Below the pieces are notes generated by a model. The model saw only the letters and a program-made list of their open reading frames with translations, made no database searches and was not told the origin of the DNA. A DNA stretch of 64,000 bases from Asparagopsis taxiformis. Lineage: Eukaryota; Rhodophyta; Florideophyceae; Bonnemaisoniales; Bonnemaisoniaceae. The stretch spans positions 62,001 to 126,000 of the forward strand of contig JALQPE010003263.1 in the NCBI GenBank assembly GCA_030407315.1, in the 5' to 3' direction. Every line of letters begins with the position of its first letter. Within the stretch, counting starts at the first letter, position 1. The translations under genes were made by a program, and so were the position numbers. This document shows positions 12,190-22,080 of this stretch, piece by piece.

Positions 12190-13260
12190 CTATGCCGAAG
12201 CATCCTGGGCGCCGTTATCATTTTCGGCATTGAAGCTTGCAACAAAGTCATCGCGCATGCTGGGCGGTACTTTTGATAGATCAATACCTGCTTTCCGCGC
12301 TGCAGCCTCTGTTTCATCAGGAACATCCCCAACTTTTTCCACATCCTCAGACTCGGGCTCCTGCGGCAAAGGCGCACTAAATCCAGATCCGAACGCACTA
12401 TTTGCTGGCGGGCGGGCGGCATTTCCAGTAGCAGTGCCCCATCTCGACGCGCCATTGCCATACCTCGGCTTTCCGGTAAAAAATCCTCCCTCTGTATTGG
12501 TAACGTCTTCTACTTTGACTTCTTCGCTGTCAAAATTGAAAAACAACATGTCCTCAATTTCAGCCTCGAGTTCTTCGTCAACTTCCACTGAAGTGTCAAC
12601 GCCAACACGTTGTTCGGTAGCAAAAGTTGCGGTAGCAAACCCACCAAAGCGACGCACAGTGGACATACGGTTCACAACATCTGGACCATCGAATGAGAAA
12701 CGTTCCTCAACGGCGCCACCCTCATAAGGAGTTTCCAAATTGAGGTCGTCATTCTCATCCATATAGTATGTACCCGCAATGGGCACAATCTCTGCATAAC
12801 CTCTGTCACGCAATATGCGACCTTTCCGCACGTCATCATCATCTGGAACTAACGCAAATACAGTAGAGCCCTCATGATTCTCACCCTCTTGATCCCATGC
12901 CATAGTAGCGCGCCAAGTTACGTAGCAGCCACCCTGCGCTTTCTCAGGGTCTGTGTCCCAATCCTTGCAAAGGCCTATGATGCGTTGGTCATCTTTCTCG
13001 ATACATTGCATTTGAATACGCGATTCCCCACTCTCAGCTCGACGAAAGGCCAAATGATGTGTCACCCGCCAACTGTCCCACTCTCCCTCGCGGTGACGGA
13101 AAAATTCCATCGCATCTGCACTTTCGACTCTGGCAATAATAATGCGCCTGCGTCGAATGGGGCTGCATCTCAAACTTGTTTGTGTGTGCAAACGCTGCCA
13201 GTTTGGGGTGAATATCGATTGCGGAACGAAGGCCATGAGGCGATTTTTGGTAGCAAACAT
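12190..13260 (-). CDS. CpeS/CpcS-type phycobiliprotein lyase with long C-terminal extension
   Basis: S-type lyases attach a phycobilin to a cysteine of phycocyanin, allophycocyanin or phycoerythrin. The 356-residue product has a ~50-residue Arg-rich leader (with MAFVPQSIF at 9-17) that fits plastid import. A complete lyase lipocalin-like domain spans about 50-219: MEFFRHREGEWDSWRVTHHL, then FRRAESGES, the ENHEGSTVFALVPD string, GYAEIVP, and FGGFATATFATE. All are close to the cyanobacterial pattern. Residues 220-356 are extra: an acidic helix-like stretch, a Gly/Phe/Asn-rich linker and another acidic end ending in DASA. Cyanobacterial S-type lyases are about 170-200 residues and lack this tail. 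The gene marks the host as a phycobilin-bearing alga. Chromophore and target subunit cannot be told. Confidence 0.93.
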   Translation of the reverse strand: MFATKNRLMAFVPQSIFTPNWQRLHTQTSLRCSPIRRRRIIIARVESADAMEFFRHREGEWDSWRVTHHLAFRRAESGESRIQMQCIEKDDQRIIGLCKDWDTDPEKAQGGCYVTWRATMAWDQEGENHEGSTVFALVPDDDDVRKGRILRDRGYAEIVPIAGTYYMDENDDLNLETPYEGGAVEERFSFDGPDVVNRMSTVRRFGGFATATFATEQRVGVDTSVEVDEELEAEIEDMLFFNFDSEEVKVEDVTNTEGGFFTGKPRYGNGASRWGTATGNAARPPANSAFGSGFSAPLPQEPESEDVEKVGDVPDETEAAARKAGIDLSKVPPSMRDDFVASFNAENDNGAQDASA

Positions 13261-13534
13261 GGTAAATCTTACGCGCTGAGCTTCACTTGAGAGATGTGGA
13301 AGACGAAGTAGTGCAAAGATGCTGCTATCTCGCGCAGTTACACGTACACATTATTGAGCTGCTCGTCGAATTTAAAAAAAATTCTGACGTAGTTGAGATC
13401 TTAATCTCTTGATGTATTACGAGATTGCTCTCCGCTACATGGGAACAGAGCTCATCTCAATCTCACGCCCGATTCAACTCAACGCTTCCAATTCCCACTA
13501 GCGAGAGCCGATCCACCTTTCTGCGAAGTTTACA

Positions 13535-16528
13535 ATGGGACTCCGCGCCGGTTTTCTCGTCGCGCCAGTGCTGAACACACGTTCAGCTTGGGCCGGTGCA
13601 AAGCTGCCACTTATCCGTTCGACGACCATACGTGCATCCCGTCCGCTACGTGCCCGAGCTGTGCCAGGCCTTCGCGCGCAAGCTTCATCAACCCAGACCG
13701 CACCCGCATCAACAGAAATTGAACGCTCTAGATACTCTCCTTCGGCGCAGGATCGACTCCCCCCACTGCCGGATGCTCTGCGTCCTGATGGTGAAATGGC
13801 GTCGCGGTACGACCCTTCAGTTGTTGAAACTGCGCTATATGAGTGGTGGGAATCGTCTGGTTTATTTAAACCGTGCTCTCCGAACGGTTCACCGCCGTTC
13901 ACAATTTGCATGCCGCCACCAAACGTAACCGGCAATTTGCATATGGGTCATGCAATGTTTGTCGCGCTAGAGGATATTCTCACTCGTTATCATCGTATGA
14001 AAGGGCGCCCCACGCTGTGGCTACCGGGGTCTGATCATGCTGGCATCGCTACACAACTTGTAGTGGAAAAGACGCTGTCAGCAGAAGGACTTACGCGGGA
14101 AGGCATCGGGCGCGAAGCATTCCTAGAAAGAGTGTGGGAATGGAAAAACGAAAAGGGCGATTATATTAGCCAACAAATCAGACGCCTTGGAGCTAGTTGT
14201 GATTGGGATAGAGCACGCTTCACCATGGACAAGCAACTTAATGTTTCAGTTGCAGAGGCTTTTAAACGTCTTCATGATATGGGCCTCGTCTACCGCGGTG
14301 ACTACATGGTCAACTGGAGCCCTAATCTGCGTACAGCCGTAAGTGACCTTGAAGTGGAGTTTACAGAAGAACAGGGAAAGTTATACTATTTCCGATATCC
14401 GCTTAGCGATTCTAGTGACTTTATACCTGTAGCTACAACAAGACCCGAGACTATCCTCGGTGATACTGCAGTTTGCGTCCATCCAGAAGACCCACGATAC
14501 AAGCATCTCGTAGGGAAGACTGTGATTGTTCCAATTATCGGCCGTGAAATACCGGTTATTGCAGATGAATATGTTGACCGAGAGTTTGGTACAGGTGCGC
14601 TCAAGATTACTCCAGGCCACGACATTAACGATTATGAACTGGGTAAGAAACATAAGCTTGGTATTATCAATATCATGAACAAAGATGCAAGTATCAACTC
14701 GAATGGCGGTAAATTTGAAGGACTAGACCGCTTTGTTGCTCGAGAACAGTTATGGACAGCGATGGAGGATGCAGGCCTCGTCATTAAAGTCGAGGATCAC
14801 GTCAATAGGGTGCCGCGCAGTCAGAGAGGTGGAGAAGTCATAGAGCCTATCGTCTCCACGCAATGGTTTGTGAAGATGGATTCATTTGCAAAACCGGCGC
14901 TTGAAGCTGTACGAAATAAGGATATTACTATCGTTCCCGAACGTTTCGAGAAGGTATACTATAACTGGTTAGAAAACATTAGAGATTGGTGCGTATCGAG
15001 GCAGCTTTGGTGGGGTCATCAAATCCCTGTTTGGTATCCTGAAGAGCACCCAGACGACTACATTGTCGCACGAAGTGACGAAGAAGCAGAGCAAATTGCT
15101 GCGGAAAAGTATAACAATGAAAAGGTAACTCTTAGGCAAGAGACTGATGTATTGGATACCTGGTTTTCATCAGGACTATGGCCATTTGCAACTATGGGAT
15201 GGCCTGACGAGGATTCCGAAGACTTGAAAATGTTCTTTCCTACATCAGTCCTAGAAACGGGATATGACATTCTATTCTTCTGGGTTTCCAGAATGGCAAT
15301 GTTGAGTCTGGGGTTGACTGGAAAGATCCCCTTCGACACGGTGTACTTGCACGGCCTTGTCCGTGACAAGAATGGCAAGAAAATGAGTAAGAGTCTTGGA
15401 AATGTTATTGATCCCATAGATACTATTGAGAAATATGGTACAGATGCTCTAAGATATTCTCTGGTAACAGGCAGTACGCCTGGACAGGACATTCCTTTAT
15501 CAGACGAGAAGATTGAGTCAAATCGAAACTTTGCAAACAAGTTATGGAATGCGTCTCGTTATATTCTGGGCAACTTGACAAAGATATCGAAAGAGGAGCG
15601 TATAGAATTGGCACAAGTTGCGATTTCGGACTTTGGAGCATCTAGTGGTTCTTTATCATTGGCGGAACGATACATCATCGCAAAGCTGCATGTACTTGTT
15701 GAATCTGTTGGAAGTGGTTTAGATACTCTGGCTTTTGGTGACGTCGGAAGACAGATTTACGAGTTTTTGTGGGACGAGTTTGCCGATTGGTATGTCGAAG
15801 CGTCTAAAACAAGGTTGTACAGCGATGACCAAGACGCAGCGAGGGAAGCTAGAGCCACATTGGTATATGTTATGGATACATGTCTACGGTTGCTACATCC
15901 GTTTATGCCGTATGTGACAGAGGCGCTGTGGCACCGCTTCCCGCGAGACGGAAGTCCTGAACAAGCTCTCATAACAGCTTCTTGGCCTTCCGGAGGTACA
16001 ATTGATGAGGATGCAATTTTGCGGTTCGAACGACTGCAGTCGCTGGTCCGTTATATTCGAAATGCTCGAGCAGAATACCAAGTGGAACCTGGACGCAGGA
16101 TCGCGATTACAATTTGTGCAGATGCTGACATTGCAAATGATGTGGAAAGTGAGAAGAAAGTTCTGTGTTCCTTGGCCAAACTGGACGAAGAACAATTCAA
16201 TGTTAGCATTATCCAAGCAAATGCTAGTAGCTCCACTGAAGCAGATGACTCCAATTTGCACCTATATGTGGCAGATGGACTGGAAGCAGTGATCCCTATG
16301 CGTGGAATGATTGACTTTGAGAAGGAGCGCAAGAGATTGGAGAAACAATCAGAGAAGCTGCAGAAAGATTTGGATGGCCTGAATCGAAGGCTCAGCTCTC
16401 CAGGATTCGCAGACAAGGCCCCGCCAGCTGTTGTGGCCCAGACCAAGGAGAACGCCAGTGATCTTGATGCACAGCTTACGAGTCTATTGAAGAGACTAGC
16501 AGAGGTAGAGAAGATGGCTTCTGAATAA
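13535..16528 (+). CDS. VARS: Valyl-tRNA synthetase, bacterial-type, organelle-targeted
   Basis: This class I enzyme charges tRNA-Val. The 997-residue intronless frame has the HIGH box as LHMGH near residue 135, followed by LPGSDHAGIATQ. Editing-domain strings include TTRPETILGDTAV and GTGALKITPGHD. The KMSKSLGN loop lies near 616, then an anticodon-binding domain, then a C-terminal coiled coil (EKERKRLEKQSEKLQKDL) as in bacterial ValRS. Residues 1 to ~70 are an Arg/Ala/Ser/Thr-rich leader (MGLRAGFLVAPV...), fitting plastid or dual plastid-mitochondrial import. The start lies 274 bp from the lyase gene start on the opposite strand, and the 3' end is only 56 bp from the convergent PGM stop codon. 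Confidence 0.95.
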   Translation: MGLRAGFLVAPVLNTRSAWAGAKLPLIRSTTIRASRPLRARAVPGLRAQASSTQTAPASTEIERSRYSPSAQDRLPPLPDALRPDGEMASRYDPSVVETALYEWWESSGLFKPCSPNGSPPFTICMPPPNVTGNLHMGHAMFVALEDILTRYHRMKGRPTLWLPGSDHAGIATQLVVEKTLSAEGLTREGIGREAFLERVWEWKNEKGDYISQQIRRLGASCDWDRARFTMDKQLNVSVAEAFKRLHDMGLVYRGDYMVNWSPNLRTAVSDLEVEFTEEQGKLYYFRYPLSDSSDFIPVATTRPETILGDTAVCVHPEDPRYKHLVGKTVIVPIIGREIPVIADEYVDREFGTGALKITPGHDINDYELGKKHKLGIINIMNKDASINSNGGKFEGLDRFVAREQLWTAMEDAGLVIKVEDHVNRVPRSQRGGEVIEPIVSTQWFVKMDSFAKPALEAVRNKDITIVPERFEKVYYNWLENIRDWCVSRQLWWGHQIPVWYPEEHPDDYIVARSDEEAEQIAAEKYNNEKVTLRQETDVLDTWFSSGLWPFATMGWPDEDSEDLKMFFPTSVLETGYDILFFWVSRMAMLSLGLTGKIPFDTVYLHGLVRDKNGKKMSKSLGNVIDPIDTIEKYGTDALRYSLVTGSTPGQDIPLSDEKIESNRNFANKLWNASRYILGNLTKISKEERIELAQVAISDFGASSGSLSLAERYIIAKLHVLVESVGSGLDTLAFGDVGRQIYEFLWDEFADWYVEASKTRLYSDDQDAAREARATLVYVMDTCLRLLHPFMPYVTEALWHRFPRDGSPEQALITASWPSGGTIDEDAILRFERLQSLVRYIRNARAEYQVEPGRRIAITICADADIANDVESEKKVLCSLAKLDEEQFNVSIIQANASSSTEADDSNLHLYVADGLEAVIPMRGMIDFEKERKRLEKQSEKLQKDLDGLNRRLSSPGFADKAPPAVVAQTKENASDLDAQLTSLLKRLAEVEKMASE

Positions 16529-16584
16529 CTTTCAAGATATGCTAGTGTCACAAGTTGTTCGTACTTTGTAGTAGATGATTTCCT

Positions 16585-18685
16585 TCATTTGGCTGAAGGA
16601 GCAATGAGCTTGTTTTCGGCAGGCTTGAGAAGCTGATCAATGGCATCCTGTACAGCTGTTGCCAGAAATGCTTCACCAGTGCCGTCCCTGGCCGCCTTTG
16701 AAGAACAGCGCAACTCGGCATAAAACTTGATTTTAGGCTCTGCAAGAAGATGACAAACGTAGCGGATGAGAGAAGCCATGTTAGTTGGTATACATGCAAC
16801 GTCATGAGACCAATATCTCGTGTAACTTACCAGTTCCGCTTCCTCGCAAATGAATAATCAACGGACTATCGTCATCAGCCTCAGAACCGTACCCACAACG
16901 GAATGTCAAAAACTGAGAGTTGGGATCAGCGGGCAGTACAGCTTGTCCATCGACTTCAGCTGTATCTAATCCCATGGTCAAATCTCTCACAGACTTTACT
17001 ATAGCGTTGCCAAATTTCTTTGGCAGCCCATTCTTTCTTGCTTCGTCGAATATCTCAGCGGTGCTATTCGACTCTGGTGACGTACGCAAATAGCCATTTC
17101 GAGACAAGTGCACACCACATTCCTCAAGTAGCTGTTCCATGCGCTGCGCCAACGTGATACCAGATGCATATAAAACACCCGCCAGTTCTGCGAATACAGC
17201 AGCCGCGGAGACACCATCCTTGTCGCGAACAATGTTGCGTGTCACATTGTATCCAATTGCTTCTTCATAAGTGAGCAATACTGTTTTTCCCTCGGCCTGC
17301 AGATCGACCGCACGCTTGTTCAGCCATTTGAAACCAGTAAGACTTTCCCGAAACTCAAACCCTCTATTGCGCGCCATGGAGGCGAGAATTTTCGATGAGA
17401 CAGTGCTTGCAACAACAGCATAAGCCGACATATCACGCTTTTTATAATCCCTTGTTAGATAATCCGTCAAGAGAGCCGCAATCTCGTCACCTGTGAAAAT
17501 CCTCGTCGAGTCGTCAACCTCTGCAACGCCGAGACGATCTGCGTCTGGATCATTTGCCAATATGATTCGGGCCCCTTTAGCACGCGCAGTTGCAATTGCA
17601 AGATCCAGCGCACCGGGCTCTTCGGGGTTTGGAAACGGTAATGTAGGAAAGGCTGGGTCAGGCTGGACCTGCTCAAGAACGGGTATCGGTTCTGGAAGTG
17701 ACCATTTTTTAAACATGGCACGTATATACTCATAGCCTACTCCGTGACAGGCGGTATATACCACTGGTGGGGTAGCGAGATTTGCAGCGGGAGATTGTTG
17801 GCGGAGCGTTTGTACAATCTGGTCATAATAGGCGGTTGAGATTTCCTCAATAGGGTCATGGACGGATAGTGACTGCTCGGTCAGATCGTACGACATCCAT
17901 GGACGGAGGTTTTGACGAATGGCATGTTCGATGTCGGCGGAACGTTTTGGTCGCGTTAGAATGCCGTCCTCCCAATAGACCTTTACGCCGTTATCCTGCG
18001 GAGGATTATGACTGGCGGTGACACAAATACCAAGCGCGAGACGGGATCGAACGAGGGTATACGGGACGAAGGGCGTGGGGACTGGACGTGAAAACAGCAT
18101 AACGGGAATGTCTTGGGAATTGAAAACAGCGGCCATCACAACTGCAAAGCGACGAGAATCATAGCGAGCATCATGGCCAATCACTACACCTTTTTGGAGA
18201 CTATCTGGAGAACATGCCTGCTGTGCGTGGCGGAGCACGCCTTGGGCGGCTCGAAGAACAGTGAGGACGTTTAGACTATCATGACCAGGTCTGACAGGTG
18301 CACGAAGACCGGATGTGCCAAAGGTTAAACGGGAGGTGGGGTCGAGTCTTGCGGCAATTTCTAAAAGGTGTGCTGTGGAGATGGATGTGGTCGAGGCTTT
18401 GTGCAACCAGGATTGAACTATGTTGCGCGACTTGATATCCGGGTCCTGTTCTAGCCAAAGACGGACGAGTGCGGATATCTCTGGGAGTGTTGGTCGGGGC
18501 TTGGTGGGATTTGACGGACTGGGCGTGACGGTTTGGGAGCGAGGACGAGTTATGAATAGAGCAGCTGCTGAGGCGGTTGCAGCGGCGACTAGGGCGAGAA
18601 TTGTTGGAGGGATTGGGGTTGTCGGAGCTACATCCTGGGCATCTGGTTCGATGGAGGGTTGAAGTGTGAATCTTTTTGAGGGCAT
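16585..18685 (-). CDS. PGM2: Phosphoglucomutase/phosphomannomutase of PGM2 type, 2 exons, N-terminal hydrophobic segment
   Basis: The enzyme moves phosphate between C1 and C6 (or C1 and C5) of hexose or pentose sugars. Exons 18685-16831 and 16739-16585 join through a 91-bp intron (donor GTAAGT) to give 669 residues. The join restores the family sugar-phosphate loop as GSGTEPKIKFYAEL; without it the frame ends abnormally after GSGT. Motifs include LTFGTSGLRA near 117, the phosphoserine loop TASHNPPQDNG near 222, the metal loop DPDADRLGVAE near 378, and the sugar loop YEEAIGY. The order and TPFVPYT place it in the PGM2/PGM2L1 branch, not the PGM1 branch. Unusually, residues 27-47 (PTILALVAAATASAAALFIT) form a hydrophobic segment, so it may be membrane-tethered or have a cleaved leader. 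Confidence 0.9.
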
Positions 18686-18991
18686 GTTGAGGAGAAACGA
18701 TTGATGGGAGAAGATTGAATTGACGAGGATGCAGTTGTATCGGTGAAGGTGTCGGGAGCGAATGAAAATCTACGGAGATCCGAAATGCATACGTGTAACA
18801 CAGTGATAAAAGACGAGAGCGAATAAAATTTGAATCACAGCCTCTCCTTAAAACATTTCAGTGCATTACCATCGACTGCGTGTGCCAAGAAAATCGAATG
18901 GCAACAGTCAAGTTTGTTCTTCATCAGGCATAGTCATGACCCGCTCGCTGTGCGCCTGCCACTGATCATCGTCAAACGCTTGAGCAGTACC
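18686..18991. other. Divergent intergenic region, PGM2 / coiled-coil protein
   Basis: This 306-bp gap lies between opposite start codons. The downstream frame stays open upstream of its first ATG (back to a TTG at 18830), but I see no conserved sequence there. Confidence 0.4.
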
Positions 18992-20083
18992 ATGTCCCAG
19001 TCGTCCACTAACGCCACGTTTGCACGCTCGGAGGACCTGCAGAAACAATGGCAACTAATTCGAGACAAGATAGCAAGTACTGATCCCAACAATCCATCGG
19101 CGCAGGCCGAACGCGCCACGCTCAACGCTCAAATGTCGCAAATAACATGCCAGATGGCAGCGCTTCTATCTGAAACGCGCAAAGCGATACCGACGCCGGA
19201 CATTGATGATTCGCCCACACGACAATCCTTCTCACAACCGGTCAAGTACTCTGCCCGACACAAGCACATCATATGTCGCACCTACTCCTCCTCCGAATCT
19301 GAAGCGTCCGATTTTGGGCATCTAACGGATCTGTCCGGCGGCCAGCAGATGTCGGGCAAGACGGAAGCGCGTTCAACGCTGGAGAAAAACATTCGCAAAG
19401 GCGTACATGAACTCGGCAATCTACTTCGTCAAAAACTGCGACCAGAAGCTCTGCGCGCCGAAACGGACGATTCGCTCTCGGACGACGCGGCCGATCTGAC
19501 CATCGAGCAGTCGCGTCTGCAGCGCGAGGCGCGCAAGCTGCGCAAGATGGCGGAGCGAACAGCGGAGCAGGAGCAGCGTCTTGCGGTCGTCACGGCCCGT
19601 TTGGAGCAGATATCGGAGACGCTGGCGGCCGTGGACGGCAGCAGTCGCGAGAGGTTGGCGGTGCCATCGGCGCGTGCATCAACGGCGGCGGCGGATGCGA
19701 CGGAGACGCGTGACAGGACGAACGGGAAGCGCAAGATGGGGTGGAAATCGCTGGAGGCGGGTATGGCCTCTTTCAAAGCTCAGGTACGTTCGGCGCGGAA
19801 TACAATGTCGTCGTCGTCGTCGTCGCCGCGTGAGAGTAAGCCGATGACACCGACGTCGCCGCCGACGTTGACGACGGTGCGACGAATGAAAGGGATGGCG
19901 CAGAGTGGTGGCGGGTCGGCGTCGAATGTGTTTGCCAACACGGCGGACAAGCTGGAGGAACGTGGGGACAAGCTCGCGGGGGCGGCGATGGAAACGGAGA
20001 GAATGGCGGAGGATGCGGGTGACATGTTGGCGGCGGCGCGTGCGTTGAGGCAGAGGAAGCAGCAGCGCGGCTTTTTCGGATAG
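18992..20083 (+). CDS. Coiled-coil protein with R-SNARE/tomosyn-like C-terminal tail
   Basis: I do not recognise a named orthologue. The 363-residue product is hydrophilic. It has an N-terminal helical part (residues 10-65), a central coiled coil rich in Arg/Glu/Ala (about residues 125-220, including QSRLQREARKLRKMAERTAE), a low-complexity Ser/Pro/Thr linker, and a C-terminal helix at about 308-363. That helix contains NTADKLEERGDKLAGAAMET with heptad spacing and an Arg (about 324) at the place of the R-SNARE zero layer. There is no membrane segment after it, as in tomosyn-type R-SNARE tails; the protein ends RGFFG. The start ATG was chosen because upstream only a TTG is in frame. A GTACGT at 19784 could be a donor, but reading through it keeps the frame and the tail. 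Confidence 0.6.
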   Translation: MSQSSTNATFARSEDLQKQWQLIRDKIASTDPNNPSAQAERATLNAQMSQITCQMAALLSETRKAIPTPDIDDSPTRQSFSQPVKYSARHKHIICRTYSSSESEASDFGHLTDLSGGQQMSGKTEARSTLEKNIRKGVHELGNLLRQKLRPEALRAETDDSLSDDAADLTIEQSRLQREARKLRKMAERTAEQEQRLAVVTARLEQISETLAAVDGSSRERLAVPSARASTAAADATETRDRTNGKRKMGWKSLEAGMASFKAQVRSARNTMSSSSSSPRESKPMTPTSPPTLTTVRRMKGMAQSGGGSASNVFANTADKLEERGDKLAGAAMETERMAEDAGDMLAAARALRQRKQQRGFFG

Positions 20084-20582
20084 ATGGTGGTGGAAGCGAT
20101 TGTGGAACGACGATAAATGCGAATACAGATGACGTTGATGAAAATGACGTAATAGTGACGGCATACAGTGGGCGAAAGGTGCGTCAAGTTTTTTTATCTC
20201 GTGTGCTATTTGTGTTCGACACATGCATGATGTTGTGGACCAGTGCTTTCATGCCTGTCTGGCAGTTGTACTACCTGGTGTCAAGTAACGGTTGTACACG
20301 CGGAAAAGACTTACCGCACTAGCCATCACGTCTATGAATAAACTGGTGCAACAAATTGACAACAACTACAAACGTCGGCGAGTCGACAATTAAATTCCTT
20401 TGCAAAAGGCTAGGCTGAGCTTGGCTACCGTAATACAATACATACTTACACAGATGTTGGCGTTGCAGCACAGCGCACTGCAATGCGGCATCAGTATTCC
20501 ATGTGCGCTCTGTTCAATTCCAAGTTAATCAATGAGATATGAACAAGAAAGTGTCAAGCAGCAATCGAGCGAGCGAACAATT
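20084..20582. other. Convergent intergenic region, coiled-coil / RRM genes
   Basis: This 499-bp gap lies between two stop codons, unusually long for a convergent pair here. I found no recognisable RNA gene or repeat in it. Confidence 0.4.
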
Positions 20583-21818
20583 TCAACGATACGAACGATC
20601 CACACGTTCCCTAGTCGAGTATGGATGGAAGCGTCTTTCCACTCTTTGTGTGGGTACAGCGGCGGCGAGATCGTCCGCGAAAACTTCCACGGGCGTCTGC
20701 ACATTGTGAAAAGCCTTGTGCACAACTTGAGCCAGCTCTGGCGAATAGGGCTGAGCGGAGGAGAAGAAGCCCATTCCGCCGAGCGCCGATCGCCAGGCGG
20801 ACGAATGCTCGGCATGCGAGGAATTGAGCGCGGCATCGAGCGGATCTGAGGCGGGCGGCGGGTTGGAGAAGCTGGACGACGCGAAAGCAGAGGTGGAGAG
20901 GAGAGAATTCCACGTCGAGCCGGATGCGGAGGAAAACGGCGATGTAGCGGGACCGAATGTAGAATAAAGCGACTGTGCCGGCGTCGTGGTCGTTGTCGAC
21001 ACCGACGATCTATCAAGCGACTGTGGATTTGGCGAAGCATGAGCGGCGGACATGTACGAATTGAGTGGCGGCGAAATGTGCGCACGCTGATGCTGAGCGA
21101 GATGATGCTGCGTCTGTGCAAGCTGTGCAGGATGGTGTGTCTGTGTCTGTGGGGGTGGCGGGGGCTGTTTCTGGGGCGAAATAAGCATAGCCGAATTGGA
21201 AGCGGTATGTGCGAGTGCGGCGGCGGCTTCTCGTCCGCGTCTAGCCTCGAGTACTTGTTTAGGCTCTGCACGTTTCACCTCGACGAGTTTTCCCATGATG
21301 TCGTGCTTGTCCATTTCGACGACGCGATCGACGGTCGACTCGGAGGTGAATGTGACAAAGCCAAAGCCGCGCGAGTTGCCGGTCTGATGGTCGTACATGA
21401 CCTGACACTCTGCGATTTCGCCGAAGCGAAGGAAATAAGCGTGAAAATCGGCGTCCGCACAGGTGGCGGGTAGTCCACCCACAAAGACCTTCTTGGTGGC
21501 GCGGGTGACATGTGTGCGCGCGGTCGGGGTACACTCGGAACGAGGCACGGCCATTTTAGCCTCGACTTGACGTCCGTCGAGTTCGTGGCGCTCGGCGGCC
21601 ACGCGCTCGGCGACGACACGGTCGTCGTAGGTGACGAATCCAAAGCCGCGCGGGTGACCGGTGTTTCTGTCGCGCATGATGACACAGTCGGACACTGGAC
21701 CGTACTTTGCGAAATAGTCGCGCAGACTGTGCTCGTCGGTCTCCCAGGAGAGACCGCCCACGAAGACCTTCTTTTGGGCGACGACGGACGCGGCACCCAT
21801 GCTGAGTGCTGCGGCCAT
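20583..21818 (-). CDS. Two-RRM RNA-binding protein, Musashi/DAZAP1/hnRNP-A type
   Basis: The protein binds single-stranded RNA through two tandem RRM domains. RRM1 (about residues 15-95) has RNP2 KVFVGGLSWETDE and RNP1 RGFGFVTYDD. RRM2 (about 108-190) has RNP2 KVFVGGLPATCAD and RNP1 RGFGFVTFTSE. The two are separated by a short linker (PTARTHVTRATK), as in Musashi, DAZAP1 and plant RNP1-like proteins. The C-terminal ~200 residues are low-complexity: Pro/Gln runs (KQPPPPPQTQTH), then Ser/Ala/Asn-rich. It is 411 residues and intronless. Which member of the group it is cannot be told. Its upstream region holds two pentanucleotide arrays. Targets are unknown. Confidence 0.88.
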   Translation of the reverse strand: MAAALSMGAASVVAQKKVFVGGLSWETDEHSLRDYFAKYGPVSDCVIMRDRNTGHPRGFGFVTYDDRVVAERVAAERHELDGRQVEAKMAVPRSECTPTARTHVTRATKKVFVGGLPATCADADFHAYFLRFGEIAECQVMYDHQTGNSRGFGFVTFTSESTVDRVVEMDKHDIMGKLVEVKRAEPKQVLEARRGREAAAALAHTASNSAMLISPQKQPPPPPQTQTHHPAQLAQTQHHLAQHQRAHISPPLNSYMSAAHASPNPQSLDRSSVSTTTTTPAQSLYSTFGPATSPFSSASGSTWNSLLSTSAFASSSFSNPPPASDPLDAALNSSHAEHSSAWRSALGGMGFFSSAQPYSPELAQVVHKAFHNVQTPVEVFADDLAAAVPTQRVERRFHPYSTRERVDRSYR

Positions 21819-21844
21819 ATGGGGGGAGGGAGAGAGGAAGCGTT

Positions 21845-21877
21845 GCGAAGCGGTGCGGAGCGGAGCGGTGCGGTGCG
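21845..21877. repeat. Short GCGGT/GCGGA pentanucleotide run
   Basis: Six five-base units (gcgaa, gcggt, gcgga, gcgga, gcggt, gcggt) plus a partial unit lie 27-60 nt upstream of the RRM gene start codon, very likely inside its 5' UTR. Confidence 0.8.
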
Positions 21878-22080
21878 TTTATCTGGTGGTCCAGGGAATT
21901 GGGGCGCGTAGTGCGATGGGCGCGCTATTTGTGTATGGTATGCAATGGATTTTGATGGGAAAGCAGCTCAGCTCGCAGTGTAGCGTGGGGGAGGCCAGAC
22001 CATGAATATGTGCGTGCTCGCGCTGGGCGGACAAAAGACTAGAGAGACGGTACGGGCTACACACTGACTGACTGATTGCC

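Noticed and set aside
16585..16779. Separate small gene of 64 residues after PGM2
   Set aside because: Its EPKIKFYAEL string is the missing end of the mutase; a 91-bp intron joins them.
18830..18991. N-terminal extension of the coiled-coil protein
   Set aside because: It would start at TTG; the first ATG is at 18992 and the extension has no conserved look.
20084..20582. Possible snoRNA: a tgatga-like box in the long convergent gap
   Set aside because: No matching box D at a proper distance and no closing stem was seen.
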